From NCBI GenBank assembly GCA_965229505.1, contig OZ245881.1, forward strand, positions 2,170,001 to 2,234,000: a DNA stretch of 64,000 nucleotides, given 5' to 3'. The stretch is from UBA6059 sp040219045. Its GTDB lineage: Bacteria; Bacteroidota; Bacteroidia; Cytophagales; Cyclobacteriaceae. Under the pieces are notes generated by a model. It was not told where the DNA came from and did not search any database. It saw nothing but the letters and a program-made list of their open reading frames with translations. Positions 17,011 through 25,036 of this stretch are shown here, in pieces. The position numbers and the translations under genes were made by a program. Within the stretch, counting starts at the first letter, position 1. Every line of letters begins with the position of its first letter.

Positions 17011-18294
17011 TTAGGCGTTGGCTTTCTCGTACTCCGTAATAGTACGCTCTATGATATCGCAGCATTCGTGGATTTGCTCCTCGGTCATGACAAGCGGAGG
17101 TGCAAAGCGAATGATGTTGCCATGAGTAGGCTTAGCAAGCAGCCCATTATCTTTCAAGGCTACACAGATATCCCATGCGGTAGAGCTATCTGGATGATCG
17201 TTGATCAATACAGCATTGAGTAAGCCCTTGCCTCTGACAAGCTTTACAAGGCTGGACTTCTCCGCAAATATGCCCATTCGCTCTCTGAATATTTTTCCAA
17301 GTTTACGAGCATTTTGAGTGAGGTGCTCATCATCAATGACCCTCAGTGCGGCCAGGGCCACTTCACAGGCGATTGGGTTACCACCAAATGTGGAGCCGTG
17401 TGTACCGGGGGTGATCACGCTCATGACTTCATCATCAGCTAGTACAGCCGAGACCGGATATACACCACCCGAGATAGCTTTACCTAAGATGAGCATGTCA
17501 GGCTTGGTATATGTGGACTGTCGCTCACAGTGGTTTTCACAGTTGCAGTTACCACAAACAGCTAAGAAACTTCCCGTCCGGCCTATGCCAGTCTGTATCT
17601 CATCGGCGATAAATTGGGCGTTATGCTTTTTACAAAGCTCACCAATAGTCGGTATGAAGTCTTCATTGGGCACATTCACACCCGCTTCTCCCTGGATAGG
17701 CTCAACGAGTACACCTACGACATTCGGACGTTTGAGCGCTCTCGCTAACTCCTCGACATCATTGTATGGGATCTTGACAAAACCATGCGTGAAGGGGCCG
17801 AAGTTTTTCCTGGCATTATCATCACTGCTGAAAGAAATGATAGTGGTGGTTCGACCGTGGAAGTTTTGATCAAATACGATGATCTCCCCTTCGTTTTCGG
17901 GTACGCCCTTTTTTTCATAGCCCCACTTACGGCAGATTTTGATGGCTGTCTCTACAGCTTCGGCACCAGTATTCATCGGAAGCACCTTGTCAAATCCGAA
18001 ATACTCGGTGATGTATTTTTCATAACTGCCAAGCGCATCGTTGTAGAAGGCACGGGAAGTTAGTGTGAGTGTCTCGGCTTGATCTTTCAACGCACCTACA
18101 ATACGCGGATGGCAGTGACCTTGGTTCACCGCAGAATAAGCAGAAAGGAAATCAAAATATTTTTTTCCCTCAACATCCCATAAGTGCACACCCTCGCCTT
18201 TGGAGAGTACTACGGGCAGTGGATGATAGTTATGCGCACCATATTTATCCTCCAATTGCATCGCTTCTTTGCTTGTCGCTACGTTGTGAATCAT
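17011..18294 (-). CDS. rocD: Ornithine--oxo-acid transaminase
   Basis: A 427-residue class-III aminotransferase that moves the delta-amino group of ornithine to 2-oxoglutarate, giving glutamate semialdehyde, in arginine and ornithine breakdown or proline formation. Visible marks are NTGAEAVETAIKICRKWGY, the PLP-ring Asp231 in FIADEIQTGIGRTG and the Schiff-base Lys272 in LILGKAISGG. Just before the lysine loop is an insert with four cysteines (247, 250, 252, 256; CGNCNCENHC) in a metal-site-like spacing, which the well-studied human and Bacillus enzymes lack as far as I recall. The gene is divergent from the DUF5522 gene and heads a minus-strand run. Confidence 0.95.
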   Translation of the reverse strand: MIHNVATSKEAMQLEDKYGAHNYHPLPVVLSKGEGVHLWDVEGKKYFDFLSAYSAVNQGHCHPRIVGALKDQAETLTLTSRAFYNDALGSYEKYITEYFGFDKVLPMNTGAEAVETAIKICRKWGYEKKGVPENEGEIIVFDQNFHGRTTTIISFSSDDNARKNFGPFTHGFVKIPYNDVEELARALKRPNVVGVLVEPIQGEAGVNVPNEDFIPTIGELCKKHNAQFIADEIQTGIGRTGSFLAVCGNCNCENHCERQSTYTKPDMLILGKAISGGVYPVSAVLADDEVMSVITPGTHGSTFGGNPIACEVALAALRVIDDEHLTQNARKLGKIFRERMGIFAEKSSLVKLVRGKGLLNAVLINDHPDSSTAWDICVALKDNGLLAKPTHGNIIRFAPPLVMTEEQIHECCDIIERTITEYEKANA

Positions 18295-18422
18295 GTCTAT
18301 TCTGTTTAAAGTAGGTTTATGTCAAAATGAGCCTCAAAATTAATGAAATCGCCCTGATTTTAAAATTCAAGGCGATTTTCGAACAATTGCGAATGGGTGC
18401 AGTTTGGGAGGGCAGCAAGGAA

Positions 18423-18593
18423 ATGACAAGGAAAAATTCAAAATCAGGGTATAGGGGATTGTCTGAGGATGAGTACTATTTCAATGAGCAGGGTTTCATC
18501 GTATTCACTGCTAAGTACCATCTCAAAAGAGGCTATTGCTGCAAGTCGGGCTGCAAGCATTGCCCATACGGCTTCCAGGATCAAAAAAAGTAG
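18423..18593 (+). CDS. DUF5522 family small cysteine-rich protein
   Basis: The C-terminal part reads EQGFIVFTAKYHLKRGYCC followed by KSGCKHCPYGF, the pattern I associate with DUF5522, a family of about 50-60 residues with clustered cysteines that could bind a metal. I place the start at the ATG at 18423 (56 residues) because the conserved segment begins soon after it and an AGGA lies just upstream. The frame is open back to 18327, with another ATG at 18393, so a longer form cannot be excluded. Function is unknown. The gene precedes the rpmB cluster by 76 bp. Confidence 0.75.
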   Translation: MTRKNSKSGYRGLSEDEYYFNEQGFIVFTAKYHLKRGYCCKSGCKHCPYGFQDQKK

Positions 18594-18669
18594 CTTAATA
18601 TATTGCCGCCCTATTGTAAATCAAACCGGATTTACGATATTTGCAGTCCGTTTTAAAAAATCAACAGAA

Positions 18670-18909
18670 ATGTCTAAGGTTTGTCAGGTAACAGGTAAGC
18701 GTCCACAGGTTGGAAATAACGTTTCTCACGCCAAAAATAGGACCAAGAGAAAGTTTTATCCGAATCTGCACACGAAGAGATTCTACATCCCTGAAGAAGA
18801 TAAGTGGGTCACTCTAAAGGTGTCTACAACTGCCCTTCGCACGATCAACAAAAATGGTATCACTGCCGTATTGAAGAAAGCTGCTGAGGAAGGTAACGTA
18901 CTAGTTTAA
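18670..18909 (+). CDS. rpmB: 50S ribosomal protein L28 (bL28)
   Basis: A 79-residue protein with the bL28 pattern: MSKVCQVTGKRPQVGNNVSH, AKNRTKRKFYPNLHTKRF and the C-terminal ALRTINKNGITAVLKKA. The frame is open much further upstream, but homology begins at the ATG at 18670. A near match to the -7 consensus (GATATTTG, 18637-18644) lies 25 nt upstream of the start. It heads rpmB-rpmG-DUF4295, which ends at the terminator at 19299-19322. Confidence 0.97.
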   Translation: MSKVCQVTGKRPQVGNNVSHAKNRTKRKFYPNLHTKRFYIPEEDKWVTLKVSTTALRTINKNGITAVLKKAAEEGNVLV

Positions 18910-18930
18910 TATCATAAATAATACCAAGCG

Positions 18931-19113
18931 ATGGCTAAGAAAGGTAATAGAGTACAGGTAATACTTGAGTGCACTGAGCACAAAGAAACAGGTGTGGCCG
19001 GTACGTCAAGATACATCACTACTAAGAACAGGAAAAATACCACTGAGCGTCTTGAGCTTAAGAAATACAATCCTGTATTGAAGAAAGTAACAGTACACAA
19101 AGAAATTAAGTAA
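18931..19113 (+). CDS. rpmG: 50S ribosomal protein L33 (bL33)
   Basis: A 60-residue bL33: MAKKGNRVQVILECTEHK, then TSRYITTKNRKNTTERLELK and the C-terminal NPVLKKVTVHKEIK. It lacks the four zinc cysteines of the C+ form (only one cysteine, in LECTE), so it is a zinc-independent C- type. It starts 21 bp after rpmB and is followed 2 bp later by the DUF4295 gene. Confidence 0.97.
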   Translation: MAKKGNRVQVILECTEHKETGVAGTSRYITTKNRKNTTERLELKKYNPVLKKVTVHKEIK

Positions 19114-19115
19114 CC

Positions 19116-19268
19116 ATGGCAAAGAAAGTAGTTGCATCGCTAAAGCAAAAAGGCGGAATCAAATACGCTAAGGTAATAAAGGCTGTAAAGTCTGATAAGA
19201 CAGGCGCTTATACCTTTAGAGAAGAAATGGTAACGGAAGATCAGGTAAAGGAAGTATTGGCCAAGTAA
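19116..19268 (+). CDS. DUF4295 family ribosome-associated protein (bL38-like)
   Basis: A 50-residue basic protein starting MAKKVVASLKQKGGIKYAK and ending VTEDQVKEVLAK. This is DUF4295, restricted as far as I know to Bacteroidota and always next to rpmB and rpmG. I recall that a Flavobacterium ribosome structure identified it as an additional large-subunit protein called bL38; that is from memory. It starts 2 bp after rpmG and is the last gene before the terminator. Confidence 0.9.
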   Translation: MAKKVVASLKQKGGIKYAKVIKAVKSDKTGAYTFREEMVTEDQVKEVLAK

Positions 19269-19298
19269 TCCTGATACTTGTGTTTAAAGAAGTAGTAA

Positions 19299-19322
19299 AA
19301 GTCCCTGTAAGGGACTTTTTTT
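19299..19322 (+). terminator. Rho-independent terminator after the L28-L33-DUF4295 cluster
   Basis: Stem AAGTCCC (19299-19305) pairs with GGGACTT (19311-19317) around the loop TGTAA, followed by a run of T. It lies 30 nt after the DUF4295 stop and 28 nt before the ftsY start, so it separates the ribosomal genes from ftsY or attenuates read-through into it. Confidence 0.9.
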
Positions 19323-19349
19323 GTTAGTCCACCTTAAACCAAATTCATC

Positions 19350-20306
19350 ATGGCCTTATTCGGGATATTCTCAAAGGAGAAAAAAGAATCGCTTGACAAA
19401 GGGCTGGAAAAGTCCAAGCAGAGCTTCTTTGGAAAACTATCGAAAGCGGTAGTTGGCAAAACGAAGGTTGATGATGAGGTATTGGATGAGTTGGAAGAGG
19501 TGCTGATCACCTCGGATGTTGGTGTCGATACTACACTCAAGATCATTCGGCGGATCGAAGAGCGGGTCGCGAAAGATAAATACCTGGGTACGGAGGAACT
19601 TGACGAGATCCTTAGAGAGGAGATCGCCGACCTCCTATCGGAAAACAATATCGTGGACTTGAAGGATTTCGATCTTCCCGCGGACAAGAAACCCTACGTA
19701 CTCCTGGTAGTAGGTGTTAATGGTGTGGGTAAAACCACTACTATTGGTAAACTGTCTGCTCAGTTTAAGAATTCTGGTAAGAAAGTCATCTTAGGAGCGG
19801 CCGATACTTTTCGTGCAGCAGCCGTGGATCAACTCATACTTTGGGGCGAGCGTGTAGGTGTACCTGTAGTTTCTCACGGTATGAATACGGACCCGGCAAG
19901 TGTGGCATTTGATGCGGTGAAGCGTGGTGTCGAAGAGGGAGCCGATGTAGTCATCATTGATACCGCAGGGCGACTGCACACTAAGGTCAATTTGATGAAC
20001 GAGCTCACCAAGATCAAGCGAGTGGTACAAAAGTTTATTGAAGATGCGCCACATGAAGTAATGCTCGTACTTGATGGCTCTACCGGCCAAAATGCTTTCG
20101 TACAAGCACAAGAATTTACCAAAGCTACGCAGGTCACCTCCCTTGCCATCACCAAACTGGATGGCACAGCCAAAGGAGGTGTAGTCATCGGAATCTCCGA
20201 TCAATTCAAAATCCCCGTCAAATACATCGGTGTGGGTGAAAAAGTTACCGACCTGCAAGTGTTTAATAAGAAGGAATTCGTAGATTCTTTTTTTAAGCGC
20301 GTCTAG
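19350..20306 (+). CDS. ftsY: Signal recognition particle receptor FtsY
   Basis: The SRP receptor GTPase that docks ribosome-SRP complexes at the membrane for cotranslational insertion. The 318-residue protein has only a short N-terminal region before the NG domain, as in many non-enterobacterial FtsY proteins. The GTPase motifs are clear: G1 GVNGVGKTTTIGKL (122-135), ADTFRAAAVDQL, G3 IIDTAGRLHTK, G4 AITKLDGTAKGG and closing GVGEKVTDLQVF. Its position after rpmB-rpmG-DUF4295 is standard in Bacteroidota. Confidence 0.98.
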   Translation: MALFGIFSKEKKESLDKGLEKSKQSFFGKLSKAVVGKTKVDDEVLDELEEVLITSDVGVDTTLKIIRRIEERVAKDKYLGTEELDEILREEIADLLSENNIVDLKDFDLPADKKPYVLLVVGVNGVGKTTTIGKLSAQFKNSGKKVILGAADTFRAAAVDQLILWGERVGVPVVSHGMNTDPASVAFDAVKRGVEEGADVVIIDTAGRLHTKVNLMNELTKIKRVVQKFIEDAPHEVMLVLDGSTGQNAFVQAQEFTKATQVTSLAITKLDGTAKGGVVIGISDQFKIPVKYIGVGEKVTDLQVFNKKEFVDSFFKRV

Positions 20307-20387
20307 TTTTACCGCTAGTCATAGCTCCAGGGGGCAGCTCGGAGTTTCTACTATCTTTGACCGCTAGGGAAAAACCAATATACAAGC

Positions 20388-21749
20388 ATGCTAGAAAACC
20401 TGATTGTCGAAGGTGCCAACTTCGTTTGGGGCACTCCACTACTCATAGTACTCCTTGGAGGAGGAATCTTCTTTGCTATCTATTCACGGTTTTTACCCTT
20501 CAAATACTTCAAGCATTCCATAGACATCATCCGCGGTAAGTATGACGAAAAGCATAGTGCCGGCCAGATCAGTCATTTTGAAGCACTTTCAGGTCATCTG
20601 GCCGCTACGATTGGCATGGGCAATATAAGCGGTGTGGCTGTGGCGATTGCCACTGGAGGCCCTGGGGCAATATTTTGGATGTGGGTGAGTGCTTTTTTCG
20701 GGGTAGCCACCAAATTTTTTACCTGCTCTCTGGCCGTGATGTATCGAGGCAAGGACTCAGCAGGCGTGATGCAAGGCGGGCCAATGTATGTCATCAAAGA
20801 AGGCTTGGGTAAAAAGTATATGCCACTGGCTTATTTCTTCGCCATCACATGCTTCTTTGGCATGACGCCAATCTTCCAAACCAACCAAATCGTCCAGGTC
20901 TTCAACGATGTGGTCATGCAACCCAATGGCTGGGTGGGGGAAGATATCTTCATGAATAACTTTATCCAGGGAGTGGTGATCGCCATCTTAGTGGCAGTCG
21001 TGATCTTCGGAGGTATCAAGCGAATAGGTGCAGTGGCGGGCAAGATGGTGCCATTTATGGTCATCATCTATGTTGCGAGCGTCCTGTACATTATGCTCAT
21101 CAACTATACTCAGATACTGCCCACATTAGGGTTGATTATAACAGATGCTTTTACAGCAGATGCTGCATTGGGAGGAGCCGTTGGTGCGTTGATCATCACA
21201 GGAGCCAGGAGAGCAGCTTTCTCCAATGAGGCAGGAATAGGTACCGCACCTATGATGCACGGAGCAGCTAAGACTGATGAGCCGATTCGGGAAGGTTTGG
21301 TGGCAATGATCGGACCTGTAGTTGATACGATTATTGTATGCACCATGACTGGTTTGGCCATATTGATCACAGGAGTCTGGCAGACTACAGAAAGCAACGG
21401 AATAACACTAACCGCCCAAGCCTTCGAAATGGCTATGCCGGGCTTTGGCCCATATATCCTGGTGATTTGTGTATTGACCTTCGCGTTCACCACGCTCTTT
21501 GGATTGGCGTACTACGGTCGAAAATGCCTGGCCTTCATGGTTGGCGTCAAGTGGAGCTTTTTGTTCAATTATTGGACTATCATACTCATTCTAATCGGAT
21601 CGGTTTCCAGCCTGGCAGTAGTCGTCAGTTTTGTTGATATGGTTTATGGTTTGATGGCGTTTCCTACGATGATTTCAGCCGTGTTGCTAGCGCCAAAAGT
21701 GATGGAAGCAACCAAGGTCTACTTTCAGAAGATGAATTCTGGTAAGTAA
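20388..21749 (+). CDS. Alanine/glycine:cation symporter family protein
   Basis: A 453-residue AGCS-family transporter that takes up alanine or glycine with Na+ or H+. The family signature is present: SGHLAATIGMGNISGVAVAI, TGGPGAIFWMW, GGPMYVIKEGLG and the long conserved region GARRAAFSNEAGIGTAPMMHG. About 10-11 membrane helices are expected. A TAnnTTTG match (TATCTTTG, 20352-20359) lies 28 nt upstream of the start, without a clear -33 box. Substrate choice cannot be told from the sequence. Confidence 0.95.
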   Translation: MLENLIVEGANFVWGTPLLIVLLGGGIFFAIYSRFLPFKYFKHSIDIIRGKYDEKHSAGQISHFEALSGHLAATIGMGNISGVAVAIATGGPGAIFWMWVSAFFGVATKFFTCSLAVMYRGKDSAGVMQGGPMYVIKEGLGKKYMPLAYFFAITCFFGMTPIFQTNQIVQVFNDVVMQPNGWVGEDIFMNNFIQGVVIAILVAVVIFGGIKRIGAVAGKMVPFMVIIYVASVLYIMLINYTQILPTLGLIITDAFTADAALGGAVGALIITGARRAAFSNEAGIGTAPMMHGAAKTDEPIREGLVAMIGPVVDTIIVCTMTGLAILITGVWQTTESNGITLTAQAFEMAMPGFGPYILVICVLTFAFTTLFGLAYYGRKCLAFMVGVKWSFLFNYWTIILILIGSVSSLAVVVSFVDMVYGLMAFPTMISAVLLAPKVMEATKVYFQKMNSGK

Positions 21750-21865
21750 GCGCTGGCTCAGGGCTTAGGTATCTCAACTTCACACTGGCTATCCAGATAA
21801 AGAGTGAGCTTGGAGTGGAAGTATCTACTGGCTGGCGATCCTACCTCATCACAGGAGAGTAATCC

Positions 21866-22648
21866 TTATTCCTTTGGAGGTAGCGGAAAAAATACGCTGG
21901 TCTTTCGTTGATACTCAGCATACTTGTCATTTTTACCCAATTTCTTTTCGAGCAGACCTACCCCGGAGACTTTAAGCAGGAGGAAAGTTATAAGTAGAGG
22001 TCCGATGATCGTCCAAAGGTCATCGATGCTAGTGAGGGTGAATAGGAAAAACCCCCACCAAAGTACGGTCTCTCCAAAATAATTGGGGTGACGCGTATAG
22101 CGCCAAAAGCCTTTGTCCATGACCAAGCCTTTGTTCGCTGGATCAGCTTTGAACCTTGCTAACTGCCAATCACCACCTACTTCGAAGATAAGGCCGATCA
22201 GCCACAGCCCCAGTCCGAGGTGATGGACAATGTCATTAATAGGTACAGGATCGACTTGGGAATTGATCATCATGATCGGGAAGGAGATCACCCACATGAG
22301 TATCCCTTGCAGCATGAAGACCTTGAAGAAGGCTTGCAGGCGGTGACTGCTGCCCCAGTCTTTGCGCATAGCTTGATATCGATAGTCTTCTCCTACTTTG
22401 CGATTGCGAGACCAGAGATATACTGATAGCCTAAGTCCCCATATCAACACTAGTATATTGGCAATAAAGTGGAATGTGGTGACCTCATCCAATGTGCCCA
22501 GACTGACCCTGCTAATCACTACAAAGCCTAGGCCCCACGCCGCATCAACAATACTGTAGTCGTCCTTGAAGACAGCTACTATGTAGAAGACTGACATGAA
22601 AAGGAGCGTCGCAATAAGCGAATAAAGGAAGACTTCTACTGTGGCCAT
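21866..22648 (-). CDS. DUF1295 family membrane enzyme (steroid 5-alpha reductase-like)
   Basis: A 260-residue integral membrane protein of the DUF1295 family, related to steroid 5-alpha reductases and isoprenylcysteine methyltransferases. The C-terminal signature KGFWRYTRHPNYFGETVLWW is diagnostic; about six membrane helices precede and follow it. Near the N-terminus VDAAWGLGFVV also fits the family. The substrate is unknown. The start overlaps the end of the DUF1835 gene by 13 bp, so the two are likely cotranscribed. Confidence 0.92.
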   Translation of the reverse strand: MATVEVFLYSLIATLLFMSVFYIVAVFKDDYSIVDAAWGLGFVVISRVSLGTLDEVTTFHFIANILVLIWGLRLSVYLWSRNRKVGEDYRYQAMRKDWGSSHRLQAFFKVFMLQGILMWVISFPIMMINSQVDPVPINDIVHHLGLGLWLIGLIFEVGGDWQLARFKADPANKGLVMDKGFWRYTRHPNYFGETVLWWGFFLFTLTSIDDLWTIIGPLLITFLLLKVSGVGLLEKKLGKNDKYAEYQRKTSVFFPLPPKE

Positions 22649-23544
22649 GTGATCAGTTGTTTTTTGATAGGATCATACCTGAATTGGTTCGATGAAGTAC
22701 CTCCGTAGGTTGATGCGGGAAGCTGATCGATATCGCCCCCGCCCTCTATTAACGAATAACCATATGGAGTCAATTGTCCATTTTTCCAGTCAATGCAAGG
22801 CGTCAATGCATTGATCATATTGAAGTATTGCAGATCACCAAAACCGTAGAATCCATTGTTTCGAAGGCATTTGCCGACCAGCTGTCTATCCGATGTAGTA
22901 CCATCCCTTATCCAACTCAAAATTTGCCGTTGATGTTCACTGAGGTGATCTGTCGTCCATGGAAATCTGCGAAGGTGGGCTCCTATAGCTTCAGCGAGAT
23001 AAGGTAAATCTGCTGCTCGTGAAAATGACAAAAGTTGATCGTGCGCACCGGAGCAGTATATGCGCCAGATTGCTGAAGCCTGTTCTTTTTGAGAGGATGT
23101 CAGTAGCTGCCTGCCTTGATAAAATTTTGGATAGTCTTCAGGCACATATTCACCAAGGCCTTTGAGCTTACCTGAGACATTTACACCAGAGCAAATGATG
23201 GAAATTTTATCACCAGGCCGGTTTTTTGCCAACCAATGGATCATAGCCATAAAGTTGATCTGGCAAAACAGATCGTACTCATACCAGCAAACGATTTCGT
23301 CGAAATGGTTTTCACCAGCCAAAAAATCCCAGATACCCCAGACGATCTCATCATAGTCATGCCCTGAAAACTGATCTTCGGTGTAGGTTTTGCGCAGCAC
23401 CTCCTGCCCGGGGCTGGAGATTTCCGGTAGGGAGGGGCCCTCACATAGTATCTCATTCCACGCAATCGCTTCTCCTTCGATCCCACTCTTGTTGAAAATA
23501 GTGAGGGAGGACATCCCATTGAGAATATGAAGTGTCTGAGGCAT
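22636..23544 (-). CDS. DUF1835 domain-containing protein
   Basis: A 302-residue cytosolic protein. The N-terminal MPQTLHILNGMSSLTIFNKSG, GEAIAWNEILCEGP and later HFDEIVCWYEYDLFCQINFM fit the DUF1835 family, whose function is not known. The C-terminal half contains winged-helix-like segments (LSEHQRQILSWIRDGTTSDR, DLQYFNMINAL) of the DUF3658 kind commonly fused to DUF1835. It has no signal or membrane helix. It is upstream of and overlaps the DUF1295 gene. Confidence 0.85.
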   Translation of the reverse strand: MPQTLHILNGMSSLTIFNKSGIEGEAIAWNEILCEGPSLPEISSPGQEVLRKTYTEDQFSGHDYDEIVWGIWDFLAGENHFDEIVCWYEYDLFCQINFMAMIHWLAKNRPGDKISIICSGVNVSGKLKGLGEYVPEDYPKFYQGRQLLTSSQKEQASAIWRIYCSGAHDQLLSFSRAADLPYLAEAIGAHLRRFPWTTDHLSEHQRQILSWIRDGTTSDRQLVGKCLRNNGFYGFGDLQYFNMINALTPCIDWKNGQLTPYGYSLIEGGGDIDQLPASTYGGTSSNQFRYDPIKKQLITWPQ

Positions 23545-23639
23545 TGGTTAAAGATACTGGCTTCCTGATGATTTAATGATCTGAATGTGGTAGCAGAATG
23601 GACAACACCCCAGCTCATCGAAAAATAGCAAGCCCGACA

Positions 23640-23668
23640 TTGGACAGGTAGTAGTTTTCGTATATTTG
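23640..23668 (+). promoter_or_regulatory. Promoter of trkA-trkH-lgt
   Basis: A TTG -33 box (23640-23642) and a perfect -7 box TATATTTG (23661-23668) are separated by 18 nt, as in the Bacteroidota sigma-A consensus. The trkA start codon follows 27 nt later. Confidence 0.7.
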
Positions 23669-23695
23669 CACGCTTATAACTAGCTGCAAAATTGC

Positions 23696-25036
23696 ATGAG
23701 GATTATTATTGCTGGGGCAGGTGATGTTGGCTTTCATCTCGCAAAGTTGCTAGCCTACGAGGCGCATGATATTGTAATCATCGACCTGGATACCGACCGG
23801 CTTGAATATACAGCCAATCACCTTGACGTAAGTACGATTCGGGGAAGCGCCACTTCATTCAGGGTACTGGAGGAGGCCAAGGTGGCTAAGGCCGACCTGC
23901 TGATCGCAGTGACAGAGTCTGAAGAGACCAATATAGCCACATGCATCATCGGTAAGAATCTAGGCGCCATGCGTACAATCGCCAGAATCTCGAATACAGA
24001 ATACCTTCATCGGAAAGATAAGCTTGACCTTAAGGACATAGGTATAGATGAGATCATCTCTCCCGAGTCGCTAGCGGCACGTGAGATTAAGCGATTGCTA
24101 AAAGAATCTGCTACGACTGATTCCTTCGAATTTGAGAAAGGCACTTTGTCTCTGATGGGAATCACGGTAGAGGAGGACAGTGAGCTGAACGGTAAAACAC
24201 TCACCGAAACGGCGCATCTCAACCCAGACCACAATTTTACTACAGTGGCCATTCTGCGCGATCAGGAGACCATTATACCCTACGGCGAAAATAAGTTTAA
24301 AGTAGGGGATCATGCTTATTTCGTGGCACAGCCTGATGGAGTTGATCGCGTACTGGATCTGACTGGAAAGACACGGGTACCAATTAAGAATATAATGATA
24401 CTCGGGGGCAGCAGGATTGGATATAATACTGCGAAGAACCTCAGCAAAAAATACAATATCAAGCTGATCGAGGAGGACAAGGAGAAGTGCATTGAAATGG
24501 CTAACAGCCTGCCGGATACACTGATCATCAACGGAGATGGGCGTGATGTAGAGCTCCTATCGGAAGAAGGCATCAAGGATATGGACGCTTTTATTGCCGT
24601 CACGGGTAACTCAGAGACGAATATCATCTCCTCGCTGGTGGCTAAAAATCACGGTGTAGGCAAGACCATCGCATTGGTGGAAAACATGGATTATATCCAT
24701 CTTTCGCAGAATATTGGTGTGGATACCATGATCAACAAAAAGCTGATTGCGGCCAACTTTATCTTCCGATATATCAGAAAAGGAGAGGTGCTCAACCTAA
24801 CCTCTATTCATGGTGTGAATGCCGAGATTCTGGAATTTGAGGTGAAAGAGCAGTCGAAAATCCTTGAACACGAGTTGCAGAATATCGAGTTTCCCGAGAC
24901 AGCTATCGTGGGAGGAGTCATTCGTAATGGCAAGGGCTACACCGTCCGAGGTAATTTTATGTTTCAGCCTAAAGATCGAGTAGTCGTATTGTCTCGACCC
25001 GAGTGTATCCACAAGGTGGAAAGCTTCTTCAAATGA
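23696..25036 (+). CDS. trkA: Trk potassium uptake protein TrkA
   Basis: A 446-residue cytosolic gating subunit with two RCK repeats. The first NAD-binding fold begins MRIIIAGAGDVGFHLAKLL with acidic strand end IVIIDLD; the second begins IMILGGSRIGYNTAKNL. Each is followed by a TrkA-C ligand domain (about 145-225 and 365-446). TrkA binds NAD or ATP and opens the TrkH channel for K+ uptake. The stop codon overlaps the trkH start (ATGA), so the two are translationally coupled. Confidence 0.97.
   Translation: MRIIIAGAGDVGFHLAKLLAYEAHDIVIIDLDTDRLEYTANHLDVSTIRGSATSFRVLEEAKVAKADLLIAVTESEETNIATCIIGKNLGAMRTIARISNTEYLHRKDKLDLKDIGIDEIISPESLAAREIKRLLKESATTDSFEFEKGTLSLMGITVEEDSELNGKTLTETAHLNPDHNFTTVAILRDQETIIPYGENKFKVGDHAYFVAQPDGVDRVLDLTGKTRVPIKNIMILGGSRIGYNTAKNLSKKYNIKLIEEDKEKCIEMANSLPDTLIINGDGRDVELLSEEGIKDMDAFIAVTGNSETNIISSLVAKNHGVGKTIALVENMDYIHLSQNIGVDTMINKKLIAANFIFRYIRKGEVLNLTSIHGVNAEILEFEVKEQSKILEHELQNIEFPETAIVGGVIRNGKGYTVRGNFMFQPKDRVVVLSRPECIHKVESFFK

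Noticed and set aside
18469..18669. Longer form of L28 beginning at 18469
   Set aside because: Homology to bL28 starts at 18670, and the upstream part overlaps the DUF5522 gene in another frame.
21750..21865. An open frame continuing about 33 codons past the DUF1295 stop on the minus strand
   Set aside because: It is in the same frame after the stop, has no start codon of its own and a 33-codon open stretch is not rare by chance; no family is recognised.
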